Assembly: GCA_023265175.1 (NCBI GenBank)
Contig: JAHFUI010000001.1
Location: forward strand, 18,599 to 62,289
Reading direction: 5' to 3'
DNA length: 43,691 bases
Origin: Acidobacteriota bacterium
GTDB taxonomy: Bacteria > Acidobacteriota > Vicinamibacteria > Vicinamibacterales > CAVVIG01
Shown: one piece after another, positions 37,140-43,691 of the stretch
Numbering within the stretch: the stretch's first letter is position 1
How the letters are laid out: each line of letters starts with the position of its first letter
Made by a program: the position numbers and the translations under genes
Notes under the pieces: model-generated
What the model was told of the DNA's origin: nothing
The model's input: the letters and a program-made list of their open reading frames with translations, nothing else
Database searches by the model: none

Positions 37140-38281
37140 GACAAGCCCTTATCGGAAAACTGACGGTGACGATGGGGTTGGCGTTGCTGTGCACGCCCGC
37201 GTACGCGCAGCTTGGCGGGCTGGGCGGCGGCCTGAAGAAGGTGCAGCAGGCCCAGGATGCGAAACAGAAGTTCGACGACCTCAACGTCACCGACGAGGAG
37301 GAGCGGAAGATCGGCGAAGACGTGAGCGCCAAGGTCCGCCTGCGCTTCGGCGTGGTCCAGGATCCGGCTGTCCACAAGTACGTGACGACGGTCGGCACGC
37401 TGCTGGCACAGGAGTCGGAGCGGCCAAAGCTCGCGTGGACGTTCATCGTGCTCGACACCGACGGGGTCAACGCGTTCGCGTCTCCGGGCGGGCTCGTCCA
37501 CATCACCCGCGGGGCCCTCGGGTTGATCAGGAACGAAGCCGAGCTCGCGGGCGTCCTGGCGCACGAGATCGGCCATGTGGCGCATAAGCATACGGTCAAC
37601 GCGATCAAGAAGAACAAGGCAGTGCAGCTCGGCACGAGCGAGACGTTGTCCGATCGCGGACCGTTCCTCGACAAGATCGCCAACAAGGCGTACGAGATGG
37701 TTCTCGAGAACGCGTTCGATCGTGGCGACGAGCTCGACGCGGACAGGCAGGCCGTGCAGATCACGCAGAAGCTTGGCTACGCGTCCGGCGCCGTCGCCGA
37801 TTTCCTGTCGCGTCTCGACGAGCGCAACAAGGATCAGCCGGCCAGGAACGGACTGTTCGCCTCGCATCCGGAGACGAAGGAGCGGATCGACAAGGTCCGC
37901 CAGCTCGCCGCCTCCGCGAAGACCTCCGCCACTGTCGACCTACGGTACAAAGCGAACGTCAAGTACGAACCGACCGCGATCACGACGATTGCAACCGTCG
38001 AAGACGGCGCGGCGGGACTGACGGCGTCGAGCGCCAAGGACGACAAGAGCAAGACGAGCGACAAGGACAAGTCCGGCGATCAGGCGAAGCCGAAGGGATT
38101 CGGTCTCGGTAACCTGAAGCCGACGGCGGCGCCCGAGAAGCAGAGCACGCAGGTGGCGGCCTCGGGAGGTGCCAGAGGAATCGGCCCGGATCGCGCCGCG
38201 AAGGGTGGCAGCAATCCGAACGTCGTCAAGGTGTCGGTGTCGGCGGCCGAACTCGAGGCGTTTAAACGCGGGATTGCGTAG
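37136..38281 (+). CDS. M48-family metalloprotease with signal peptide
   Basis: A 381-residue exported zinc protease. Signal peptide 1-24 (cut after AYAQ), then a conserved M48 domain (about 50-275) with the HEIGH motif (His143, Glu144, His147) and the third ligand Glu199 in RGDELDAD. The FASPGGLVHITRGAL strand is typical of the BepA/LoiP group. The C-terminal 100 residues are low-complexity, Lys/Asp-rich and disordered. It may take part in envelope quality control. Coupled to the cyclase upstream (ATGA). The TAG stop is followed within four bases by a heptamer array. Confidence 0.9.
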   Translation: MRQALIGKLTVTMGLALLCTPAYAQLGGLGGGLKKVQQAQDAKQKFDDLNVTDEEERKIGEDVSAKVRLRFGVVQDPAVHKYVTTVGTLLAQESERPKLAWTFIVLDTDGVNAFASPGGLVHITRGALGLIRNEAELAGVLAHEIGHVAHKHTVNAIKKNKAVQLGTSETLSDRGPFLDKIANKAYEMVLENAFDRGDELDADRQAVQITQKLGYASGAVADFLSRLDERNKDQPARNGLFASHPETKERIDKVRQLAASAKTSATVDLRYKANVKYEPTAITTIATVEDGAAGLTASSAKDDKSKTSDKDKSGDQAKPKGFGLGNLKPTAAPEKQSTQVAASGGARGIGPDRAAKGGSNPNVVKVSVSAAELEAFKRGIA

Positions 38282-38284
38282 ACG

Positions 38285-38334
38285 GTCAGTCGTCAGTCGT
38301 CAGTCGTCAGTCGACAGTCGGGACAGTCGGCAGT
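38285..38334. repeat. Heptamer tandem array 5
   Basis: About seven units of CAGTCGT/CAGTCGA/CAGTCGG on the plus strand, starting just after the M48 peptidase stop (TAG-ACGGT-CAGTCGT). The orientation matches that gene's sense strand. About 130 bp of apparently non-coding DNA follow before the next gene. Confidence 0.93.
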
Positions 38335-38468
38335 CTCATCAGTTGGGGAGCTAGTCCTTTTGCTCTCACGGTGCTTATGGCGTACCGTGGACCTGCCGTC
38401 GGCAAGTAACGCCGGTTGGCGCCATCCACTCTACGTAGACGGTCCCGAATCAATCAACCCAATCACCC

Positions 38469-39290
38469 GTGAAGTTAATCTCCTGGAACATCGGACATCG
38501 TGCGGAACCGTGGCGGCGACTCCTTGAGTCGGACGCCGACGTCGCGCTCCTTCAGGAGGCCACCGAGCCGCCACACGAAGTCGTCTCGAAAGTCGGAATT
38601 GACGCAGAGCCATGGCTCACGGAAGGCGCCGGCGCACCCAGGCCGTGGCGCACTGCCGTTGTTCAGCTCACGAACCGGGTTCGTGTCGAATGGCTTAAGC
38701 CCTTTCGCATTTTCGAAGCGAGCGGTGGCGATCTTGCCGTAAGCCGGCTCGGCACGCTTTCAGCTGCCAAAGTCATCGCGCCTGACGGCAAGTCCGTGCT
38801 GCTCGCATCGATGTACGGCCTCTGGGAGAAACCGCACTCATCGACCGGTAGCTCCTGGATATATGCAGACGCGTCTGTTCACCGCGTGATTTCGGATCTC
38901 GCGGGGCTCATCGGTCAGCAGAACGGCCACAACATCTTGGCGGCAGGCGATCTCAATATCCTGCACGGCTATGGCGAGGGAGGAAACGCATACTGGGGCG
39001 GGCGGTACGCGACGGTCTTCGCCCGCATGTCGGCGATGGGTGTGCCATTTGTGGGGCCCCAGGCACCAAACGGTCGACGTGCGGATCCGTGGCCTACAGA
39101 GTTGCCGCCCGACAGCGCAAACGTCCCTACGTTCTACACGACCCACGCCGCACCGGAGACCGCGGCTCGGCAACTCGATTTCGTGTTCGCGTCCGTCGCC
39201 ATGAGCACGCGTGTGCGCGTCCGAGCCCTTAATGCGCCTGATCAGTGGGGTCCGAGTGATCATTGTCGCGTCGAGATCGAAATCGATTGA
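38469..39290 (+). CDS. Endonuclease/exonuclease/phosphatase-family protein
   Basis: A 273-residue protein of the EEP (exonuclease III/DNase I) fold. It begins [10 protein letters not shown] with the metal-site Asn, then DVALLQEAT with the catalytic Glu near residue 32. GDLNI near 159-163 and [10 protein letters not shown] at the very C-terminus (catalytic Asp-His pair) complete the site. All motifs are present, so it is probably an active metal-dependent phosphoesterase; DNA, phosphoinositide or other substrates cannot be told apart. GTG 38469 is the start. The gene stands alone between a repeat array and an IS110 remnant, and its less GC-rich DNA suggests recent acquisition. Confidence 0.84.
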   Translation: MKLISWNIGHRAEPWRRLLESDADVALLQEATEPPHEVVSKVGIDAEPWLTEGAGAPRPWRTAVVQLTNRVRVEWLKPFRIFEASGGDLAVSRLGTLSAAKVIAPDGKSVLLASMYGLWEKPHSSTGSSWIYADASVHRVISDLAGLIGQQNGHNILAAGDLNILHGYGEGGNAYWGGRYATVFARMSAMGVPFVGPQAPNGRRADPWPTELPPDSANVPTFYTTHAAPETAARQLDFVFASVAMSTRVRVRALNAPDQWGPSDHCRVEIEID

Positions 39291-39715
39291 TCAACCGGAA
39301 ACAACGTGCCGTGTAACTCTAACTCGGTTGAACTCGGCTTGCCCGACGGTGGCTGCACCCGCGTCAGATCCCCCGACCGCAGCAATCGGGCGAGCGCGAC
39401 CGCATCGCGGCGATCGGTCTTCACCTTGTCGCCTGGCTTCCTCGGAATGAGCGACGGCGCCACGACCTGACAGGCCAGGCCCTTCCCCGTCAGATACCGG
39501 TACAAGCCGTCCCCGCTCGGCCCCGCTTCATACGCGAACGTCAGCTGGGCGGTCTTGCCTTGCAGCCGGCGAATCAATTGATCGAGATCCGCCTGCCGAC
39601 TGCCAATGGCCCCGACGAACACGGGCGGATCGGCTCGGCCGCCCGCCGCGTGCGCGACGGCGATCGAATCTTTGTGGACGTCCAACCCGACGAACAGCGG
39701 TGTAGACTTCGACAT
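39260..39715 (-). pseudogene. Truncated IS110-family transposase
   Basis: The N-terminal RuvC-like (DEDD) half of an IS110-family transposase. It opens [14 protein letters not shown] with the first catalytic Asp, then FAYEAGPSG with the Glu and [15 protein letters not shown] with the Asp pair. After about residue 120 (near 39357) the frame runs into unrelated sequence and ends at 39260, inside the end of the EEP gene. The C-terminal transposase_20 domain with its catalytic serine is missing, so it cannot transpose on its own. The readable start, ATG 39715, and upstream non-coding DNA remain. Confidence 0.9.
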
Positions 39716-39716
39716 G

Positions 39717-39802
39717 GCTGACCTCCGGGAACACCACGCCGCGGTACATGCGGCGGTGCGGCTCTGGCCACAGGCTAACCCGCGATCACGCCGGAGGTCA
39801 GC
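39717..39802. mobile_element. IS110 left-end remnant with 12-bp inverted repeat
   Basis: GCTGACCTCCGG (39717-39728) and CCGGAGGTCAGC (39791-39802) are perfect inverted copies flanking a structured, GC-rich 60-bp stretch just upstream of the truncated transposase start. IS110 elements carry a non-coding end here that in some members encodes a bridge RNA. This may be a relic of that RNA or of the element's terminus. Confidence 0.6.
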
Positions 39803-39848
39803 CGTGTGTTACCGAAGTCATTCTGTCTAGCGTTTCGGAATTGAGCGG

Positions 39849-39872
39849 TCGTCGACGCTCTTGGCGCACATG
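39849..39872 (-). repeat. 24-bp duplicate of the four-helix-bundle gene's start
   Basis: The 24 bases at 39849-39872 are identical to 40340-40363, the start-codon region of the S23-type gene (encoding MCAKSVD). The copy lacks the rest of the gene and lies on the other side of heptamer array 6, suggesting a broken duplicate left by recombination. Confidence 0.9.
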
Positions 39873-39909
39873 GAAACGATAAAGCACCCTGCACGCCGAC
39901 CTCGGGCTC

Positions 39910-39984
39910 GACTGACGACTGTCGACTGACGACTGACGACTGACGACTGACGACTGACGACTGACGACTGACGACTGACGACTA
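39910..39984. repeat. Heptamer tandem array 6
   Basis: About ten units of CTGACGA (CAGTCGT on the minus strand). On the minus strand the array starts exactly at the stop codon of the S23-type gene: TAGTCGT followed by CAGTCGT copies, so the TAG is itself a one-base variant of the unit. Confidence 0.96.
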
Positions 39985-40362
39985 TCCCCGCTCCCGCCGA
40001 TCTTCCCGCCGCAGATGCTTGATCAGGCCGGTCGTCATCCGAGCGATCTCGTCGTACATCCCGCAGAGATCGTCCCGCTCCGTGGCGGATATGTATTCCC
40101 GTCCGAAGGCAACTCGAAGCTGCGTCCGAATCTCGTTGGACGACGATCGCGATCCGTGGAGGTAGACGGCAAAGTGGCGATCAGTCGACTGGCCGAATCC
40201 TTCCGAGATATCTGAGGCGACCCGCTCGGACGACGCTCCCATCTGATCGCGGAGTCGAGGATCCTGCCGAAAGCACGGACGCTTCAGGATGGCAGAGACT
40301 GCATCAGCGGCTTTGAGCGCCTTTTGATAAACCTGCAATTCGTCGACGCTCTTGGCGCACAT
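39982..40362 (-). CDS. Four-helix-bundle protein (S23/IVP family)
   Basis: A 126-residue all-helical protein of the 23S rRNA-intervening-sequence protein family, recognised by DELQVYQKALKAADAV at the start, the central QMGASSERVASDISEGFGQ and a final helix AYLHGSRSSSNEIRTQLRVA-like stretch. Despite the family name these are usually free-standing genes of unknown role, often linked to mobile DNA or diversity-generating elements; no rRNA or reverse transcriptase is seen here. The stop coincides with the first unit of heptamer array 6. Confidence 0.9.
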   Translation of the reverse strand: MCAKSVDELQVYQKALKAADAVSAILKRPCFRQDPRLRDQMGASSERVASDISEGFGQSTDRHFAVYLHGSRSSSNEIRTQLRVAFGREYISATERDDLCGMYDEIARMTTGLIKHLRREDRRERG

Positions 40363-40400
40363 GCGGCCGCGTCACGCATGACTCGTGCCGACGACTATCG

Positions 40401-40469
40401 TGACTGACGCCTGTCGACTGACGACTGACGCCTGTCGACTGACGACTGACGCCTGTCGACTGACGACTA
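40401..40469. repeat. Heptamer tandem array 7
   Basis: About nine units alternating CTGACGA, CTGACGC and CTGTCGA on the plus strand. On the minus strand it begins exactly with the aldolase gene's stop, TAGTCGT, then CAGTCGA, CAGGCGT and so on. It fills the gap up to the S23-type gene. Confidence 0.95.
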
Positions 40470-41279
40470 TTTCATCTTCCGTTTCCACAATTCCCAGGCG
40501 CGGCCGTACGGGTCCGGGGTGGCGTAGTAGAGACGCGCTTCTTCGGCGTCGAGATACGTGATCGTGCCGCCGAGCGCCATTGCCTGCGCCTGGAGACGCG
40601 CGTTCACGTCCAGATACACGCTGCGACCGACGACGGTCGGGATCGTGTCGGCGACAATCACGGCGCCATGGCCGCGCATGAGGACGGCCGGTTTTTTGCC
40701 GAGGACATCGGCCAGCGCGCGGCCGAGCCGCGCGTTCTCGATCAACATGTTGGTCATGCCGGCGGCTGCACGAATCTCGAACACCGGCACCCCTTCCGAC
40801 ACGAACGCGCTCTGGTGGTAGACCGGCCGCAGCGGCACGCCTGAGACGCCGAACGGAATGAGCGAGGGCGTGTGGCAATGGACGACGGCGTTGACGTCGG
40901 CGCGCATCCGGTAGATCTCGCCATGGATGAACCTCTCGCGATAGGAAGTCCTGCCGCCCGCATCGAGCGGGGCGCCGTCGAGGTCGTATTCCATGATGTC
41001 AGCCGTCGTGACCAGTTCCGGCGCGACCGATCGCGCCAGCAGAAAGCGGCCTGCGGTGACCGGGTGGCGAGCGCTCACGTGTCCGAAGCCGTCGAGAATC
41101 CCCTGCTGCGCGAGAATGCGATTGGCCGCCACGAGATCGTCGATCACCGCCGGAGCCGGCCGCGCGGTCGGGGTCGCCGGCTGCTGGCTGGCCAACACCG
41201 TAAGCTGCTCGAACAACGGCCAAGCCGCGCCCAGCGCGCACGCGCTGAAGAAATGTCGGCGGGAAGCATCGACTCGCAT
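40467..41279 (-). CDS. Class II aldolase/adducin-family protein, exported form
   Basis: A 270-residue protein of the class II aldolase/epimerase fold (fuculose-1-phosphate aldolase type). GHVSARHP lies near residue 66, the zinc-binding HCHTP with His134 and His136, and RGHGAVI near 195 supplies the third histidine. The N-terminus SRRHFFSACALGAAW resembles a twin-arginine (Tat) signal, unusual for this mostly cytosolic family, so the protein may act outside the inner membrane. The substrate cannot be told. The stop is the first unit of heptamer array 7. Confidence 0.86.
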   Translation of the reverse strand: MRVDASRRHFFSACALGAAWPLFEQLTVLASQQPATPTARPAPAVIDDLVAANRILAQQGILDGFGHVSARHPVTAGRFLLARSVAPELVTTADIMEYDLDGAPLDAGGRTSYRERFIHGEIYRMRADVNAVVHCHTPSLIPFGVSGVPLRPVYHQSAFVSEGVPVFEIRAAAGMTNMLIENARLGRALADVLGKKPAVLMRGHGAVIVADTIPTVVGRSVYLDVNARLQAQAMALGGTITYLDAEEARLYYATPDPYGRAWELWKRKMK

Positions 41280-41297
41280 GGCGTCGATTCTAGCAGG

Positions 41298-41329
41298 ACT
41301 GACGACTGTCGACTGACGACTGTCGACTA
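41298..41329. repeat. Heptamer tandem array 8
   Basis: About four units on the minus strand starting with the oppF stop: TAGTCGA, then CAGTCGT, CAGTCGA, CAGTCGT. It separates oppF from the aldolase gene. Confidence 0.93.
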
Positions 41330-42205
41330 AACCGCGGCCCAGTGGCCGTCCGCGATTTGACGCAGCGGCGCACCGTGGTCGACCGAGGCCGGATCCAGCA
41401 CGATCCGGTGACGCGGCGCGTCCGGATCGGTGACCGGGACGGCCGACAACAGCGCACGCGTGTAGGGATGCTCGGGCGCGCTGAAGAGCGATCGGGACGG
41501 TCCCATCTCCACGATCTTTCCGAGATACATGACCGCCACGCGACTGCAGATGTGCTCGACCAGCCGGAGATCGTGCGCGATGAACAGATAGGTGAGGTGC
41601 AACTGCTGTTGGAGGTCCGTCAGGAGATTGATCACCTGCGCCTGCACCGACACGTCGAGCGCCGACACCGGCTCGTCGAGCACCAGAAAGGACGGATTGA
41701 GCGCCACGGCGCGCGCCAGACCGATGCGCTGCCGTTGACCGCCGCTGAACTGATGGGGATACCGATCGAGGTGTGCCGGGTCGAGGCCGACCAGCCGGAA
41801 CAGCTCGGCGACGCGCTCACGCCGCGCGCTCCGGTCGCCGAGGTCATGGATGATGAGCGGCTCCTCCACGATCTGCCGCGCGCGCATCCGCGGATTGAGG
41901 GAGGCATACGGATCCTGAAAGACGATTTGCATGTCTCTGCGCATCTGCCTTAAGCGCGACCGCGTGGCCGCCAGGACGTCCTCGCCGCGGAATCTGACCT
42001 CCCCCGAGGTCGCCTCGACCAGCCGCAGGATGCAGCGGCCGGTCGTTGTCTTTCCGCTTCCGGATTCGCCGACGAGCCCGAATGTCTCGCCTTCCTCGAT
42101 GTGAAAGCTGACGTCATCGACCGCCTTGATCGGCGTGCCGGCTCGAAACAGACCCTTGTCCCGAGTGAAGTGCTTGACGAGGTGAGACACTTCCACGAGC
42201 GGCAT
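41327..42205 (-). CDS. Oligopeptide/dipeptide ABC transporter ATPase (OppF/DppF-like)
   Basis: A 292-residue ATPase beginning [13 protein letters not shown]. Walker A GESGSGKT, the [12 protein letters not shown] stretch, signature [14 protein letters not shown], Walker [15 protein letters not shown] and the peptide-transporter C-terminal region ([17 protein letters not shown]) are all present. The start is placed at ATG 42205, whose A is the last base of the oppD stop (TGATG), rather than further upstream, where the frame is only heptamer repeat. It pairs with OppD to power peptide uptake. The permease and binding-protein genes are not nearby in this window. Confidence 0.92.
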   Translation of the reverse strand: MPLVEVSHLVKHFTRDKGLFRAGTPIKAVDDVSFHIEEGETFGLVGESGSGKTTTGRCILRLVEATSGEVRFRGEDVLAATRSRLRQMRRDMQIVFQDPYASLNPRMRARQIVEEPLIIHDLGDRSARRERVAELFRLVGLDPAHLDRYPHQFSGGQRQRIGLARAVALNPSFLVLDEPVSALDVSVQAQVINLLTDLQQQLHLTYLFIAHDLRLVEHICSRVAVMYLGKIVEMGPSRSLFSAPEHPYTRALLSAVPVTDPDAPRHRIVLDPASVDHGAPLRQIADGHWAAV

Positions 42206-43497
42206 CACCGTTGACCGTCGGTTGACGACCCGGGGCCGACGTCTGACGACTGACGATTGTCGACTGGCGACTGGCGACTGTCGACTGACGACTGATGACT
42301 GTCGACTGACGACTGATGACTGTCGACCGACGACTGACGACTGTCGACTGACGACTGATGACTGTCGACCGACGACTGACGACTGTCGACCGACGACTGA
42401 CGACTGTCGACCGACGACTGACGACTGTCGACTGACGACTGTCGACTGGCGACTGTCGACTGACGACTGTCGACGAGCGCATGGAGGTAGCACCGCACTC
42501 CGTGCGCGGGCCCGACCTCGTACTCCGGCGGCGGGGCCGACGTGCAGAGGTCGAATCGATCGGGACAGCGCGGGTTGAACGCACAGCCGGGAGGCAGCGC
42601 GCCGAGCATCGGCACGGTGCCGTCAATCGCACGGAGCCGCTTGCCAGGCGCTCGGCCGGGCATCGATGCCAGCAGTCCGCGCGTGTAGGGATGTTTCGGC
42701 TCCCGCAGAATCGCGCGCACCGACCCCGCTTCCACGATGCGGCCCGCATACATGACCGCGACGCGGTCCGCCGTCTCGGCGATGATGCCCAAATCGTGGG
42801 TAATGAGCAGGAGAGACAAGTTGAACGCCGACTTCATCTCACGAAGCAGGTCGAGAATCTGCGCCTGGATGGTGACGTCGAGCGCGGTCGTCGGCTCGTC
42901 GGCGATCATGAGCGACGGTGTGCAGGCGAGCGCCATCGCAATCAGAACGCGTTGACGCATGCCGCCGGACAGTTGATGGGGATAATCGCGCACGCGCGCG
43001 GCCCCGTCCGGGACGCGCACGGCGTCGAGCAATTCGACGGCACGACGCGTTGCGTCGCGCCGCGTCGCGCGGTCATGGACGAGCAACGCCTCCGCGATCT
43101 GGTCGCCCACCGTGAACACCGGGTTGAGCGCGGTCATCGGCTCCTGAAAGATGAGCGCGATGTCGGCGCCGCGGACGGCCCGCATCTCAGCTTCCGGCAG
43201 CGTCAGAAGGTTCCGTCCCTTGAAGTGGATGCGCCCGCCGGCGATGCGGCCTGGCGGCTGCACGAGCCGCATGATCGACAGGGCCGTGACCGATTTACCG
43301 CTGCCCGACTCACCGACCAGCCCAAGGGTCTCACCCGCGCGAATCTCGAAGCTCACATCGTCCACCGCCGGCACGGGCCCGCCCGGCAGGTCGAAGACCG
43401 TCGTCAGGTGCGAGACGGATAACAGCACATCGCGTGCTGGGTGCTCAGTGCTAGGTGCTGGGTGCTGGGTGCTGGGTGCTGGGTGCTCGGTGCTCAT
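42205..43497 (-). CDS. Oligopeptide/dipeptide ABC transporter ATPase (OppD/DppD-like) with repeat tails
   Basis: A 430-residue ATPase whose core (about residues 22-342) has Walker A GESGSGKS, the [12 protein letters not shown] stretch, signature [14 protein letters not shown], Walker [15 protein letters not shown] and the [14 protein letters not shown] cysteine segment of the OppD/DppD family. Both ends carry repeat DNA. The N-terminus [15 protein letters not shown] comes from a GGTGCTG heptamer array; the last ~80 residues are SRQSSVD repeats from heptamer array 9. The stop overlaps the oppF start (TGATG) and the ATG overlaps the mutase stop (ATGA), so both ends look like true gene borders. 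GTG 43428 is an alternative start. Confidence 0.9.
   Translation of the reverse strand: MSTEHPAPSTQHPAPSTEHPARDVLLSVSHLTTVFDLPGGPVPAVDDVSFEIRAGETLGLVGESGSGKSVTALSIMRLVQPPGRIAGGRIHFKGRNLLTLPEAEMRAVRGADIALIFQEPMTALNPVFTVGDQIAEALLVHDRATRRDATRRAVELLDAVRVPDGAARVRDYPHQLSGGMRQRVLIAMALACTPSLMIADEPTTALDVTIQAQILDLLREMKSAFNLSLLLITHDLGIIAETADRVAVMYAGRIVEAGSVRAILREPKHPYTRGLLASMPGRAPGKRLRAIDGTVPMLGALPPGCAFNPRCPDRFDLCTSAPPPEYEVGPAHGVRCYLHALVDSRQSTVASRQSSVDSRQSSVDSRQSSVDSRQSSVDSHQSSVDSRQSSVDSHQSSVDSHQSSVDSRQSPVDNRQSSDVGPGSSTDGQR
42242..42473. repeat. Heptamer tandem array 9, encoding the OppD tail
   Basis: About 33 units, CTGACGA/CTGTCGA/CTGTCGACCGACGA on the plus strand, read as CAGTCGT/CAGTCGA in oppD's sense. 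It adds about 77 in-frame residues to OppD without a stop. Some units read CGGTCGA, showing drift. Confidence 0.97.
43431..43497. repeat. GGTGCTG heptamer array at the oppD start
   Basis: About nine units of GGTGCTG/GGTGCTC/AGTGCTC on the plus strand, reading CAGCACC/GAGCACC in oppD's sense. It lies between the mutase stop and the conserved start of OppD, and encodes its STEHPAP-type N-terminus if ATG 43497 is used. Confidence 0.95.
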
Positions 43498-43691
43498 ACG
43501 GTGGCCGACTCGGAGTATTCGCCGAAAACCGAGCGCATCGCGTCTGAGATTTCGCCGACCGTCGCTTGCGATTGGACCGCGGCGATGATCGGGGGCACGA
43601 GATTTCCCCCCTCGCGCGCCGCCTGCGACACCGCGTCCAGCGCCAGGCGGCACGACGAGGCGCTGCGGCCCGCGCGTACGGCCCGCAGCCG
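43494..43691 (-). CDS. Methylmalonyl-CoA mutase large subunit, C-terminal end (partial)
   Basis: The last 65 residues of a gene that enters from the right edge. The segment [20 protein letters not shown] followed by [11 protein letters not shown] is characteristic of the C-terminus of the substrate-binding (catalytic) chain of B12-dependent methylmalonyl-CoA mutase or a close relative (isobutyryl- or ethylmalonyl-type). It interconverts methylmalonyl-CoA and succinyl-CoA. No B12-binding DxHxxG motif follows, so this is either the small-type chain with a separate B12 subunit or the ICM-type form. Its TGA overlaps the OppD ATG. Confidence 0.86.
   Translation of the reverse strand, partial: RLRAVRAGRSASSCRLALDAVSQAAREGGNLVPPIIAAVQSQATVGEISDAMRSVFGEYSESATV

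Noticed and set aside
39982-40362. S23-type protein as part of a diversity-generating retroelement
   Set aside because: Such proteins can accompany these elements, but there is no reverse transcriptase or template/variable repeat pair in the window.
42206-42493. N-terminal extension of OppF made of SRQSSVV repeats
   Set aside because: ATG 42205 overlaps the OppD stop and matches the family start; the extension is only the heptamer array in another frame.

Overview
The window looks like chromosome of a GC-rich soil-type bacterium. The best guess is Acidobacteriota, perhaps class Vicinamibacteria. This rests on three things: the gene content (a pili/type II secretion machine with PilM-PilN fused, many CDSs joined by ATGA/TGATG overlaps), gliding-type ABC genes, and an abundance of 7-9 bp tandem repeats. 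This is inference; there is no rRNA marker in the window.

Layout. 0-6.7 kb: a minus-strand methyltransferase-like gene, then inositol-phosphate synthase, a small membrane protein, a GldA/GldF/GldG-like ABC module and a stand-alone response regulator. 6.7-12.2 kb: secretin, ExeA/MshM-type ATPase with SPOR tail, and an MshN-like TPR protein, followed on the minus strand by a PilZ protein and a small secreted protein. 12.5-20.4 kb: a tandem array of ten prepilin-type, GspG-like genes, with three good sigma-54 (-24/-12) promoter candidates in front of members 1, 6 and 8. 20.6-30 kb: PilM-PilN fusion, PilO-like, PilP/MshK-like, an NtrB/NtrC-type (PilS/PilR-like) sensor-regulator pair, GspE, GspF and an eleventh prepilin with an extra C-terminal domain. 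30-38.3 kb: a degenerate GGDEF protein with an intact I-site, a second assembly ATPase with a C-terminal double zinc ribbon, a J-domain protein, a LolD/MacB-type ATPase, a CHASE2-adenylate cyclase and an M48 peptidase. 38.3-43.7 kb: an accessory-looking stretch with an endonuclease/exonuclease-family protein, an IS110 remnant, a four-helix-bundle (S23) protein, a class II aldolase, orphan OppF and OppD ATPases, and the end of methylmalonyl-CoA mutase.

How the parts fit. The secretin-ATPase-TPR order and the PilMN/PilO/PilP-GspE-GspF block together make an almost complete MSHA-like/type II secretion-like machine. Unusually, it has eleven GspG-like prepilins and no recognisable minor pseudopilins (GspH-K) in view. 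The NtrC-type regulator encoded between the platform genes and gspE is the obvious candidate to drive the sigma-54 promoters inside the pilin array. c-di-GMP input is suggested by MshEN-like N-termini on both ATPases, a PilZ protein and a GGDEF protein that looks like a receptor rather than an enzyme.

A second theme is repeats. At least nine arrays of the heptamer CAGTCGT (and variants), plus other 7-9 bp tandem families and long hairpins, sit between genes. They also sit inside genes: in a linker of an ABC ATPase, in the TPR protein, in prepilin leader peptides, and as a ~80-residue tail on OppD. Several arrays begin exactly at a gene's stop codon, which reads as a degenerate first unit (TAGTCGT).
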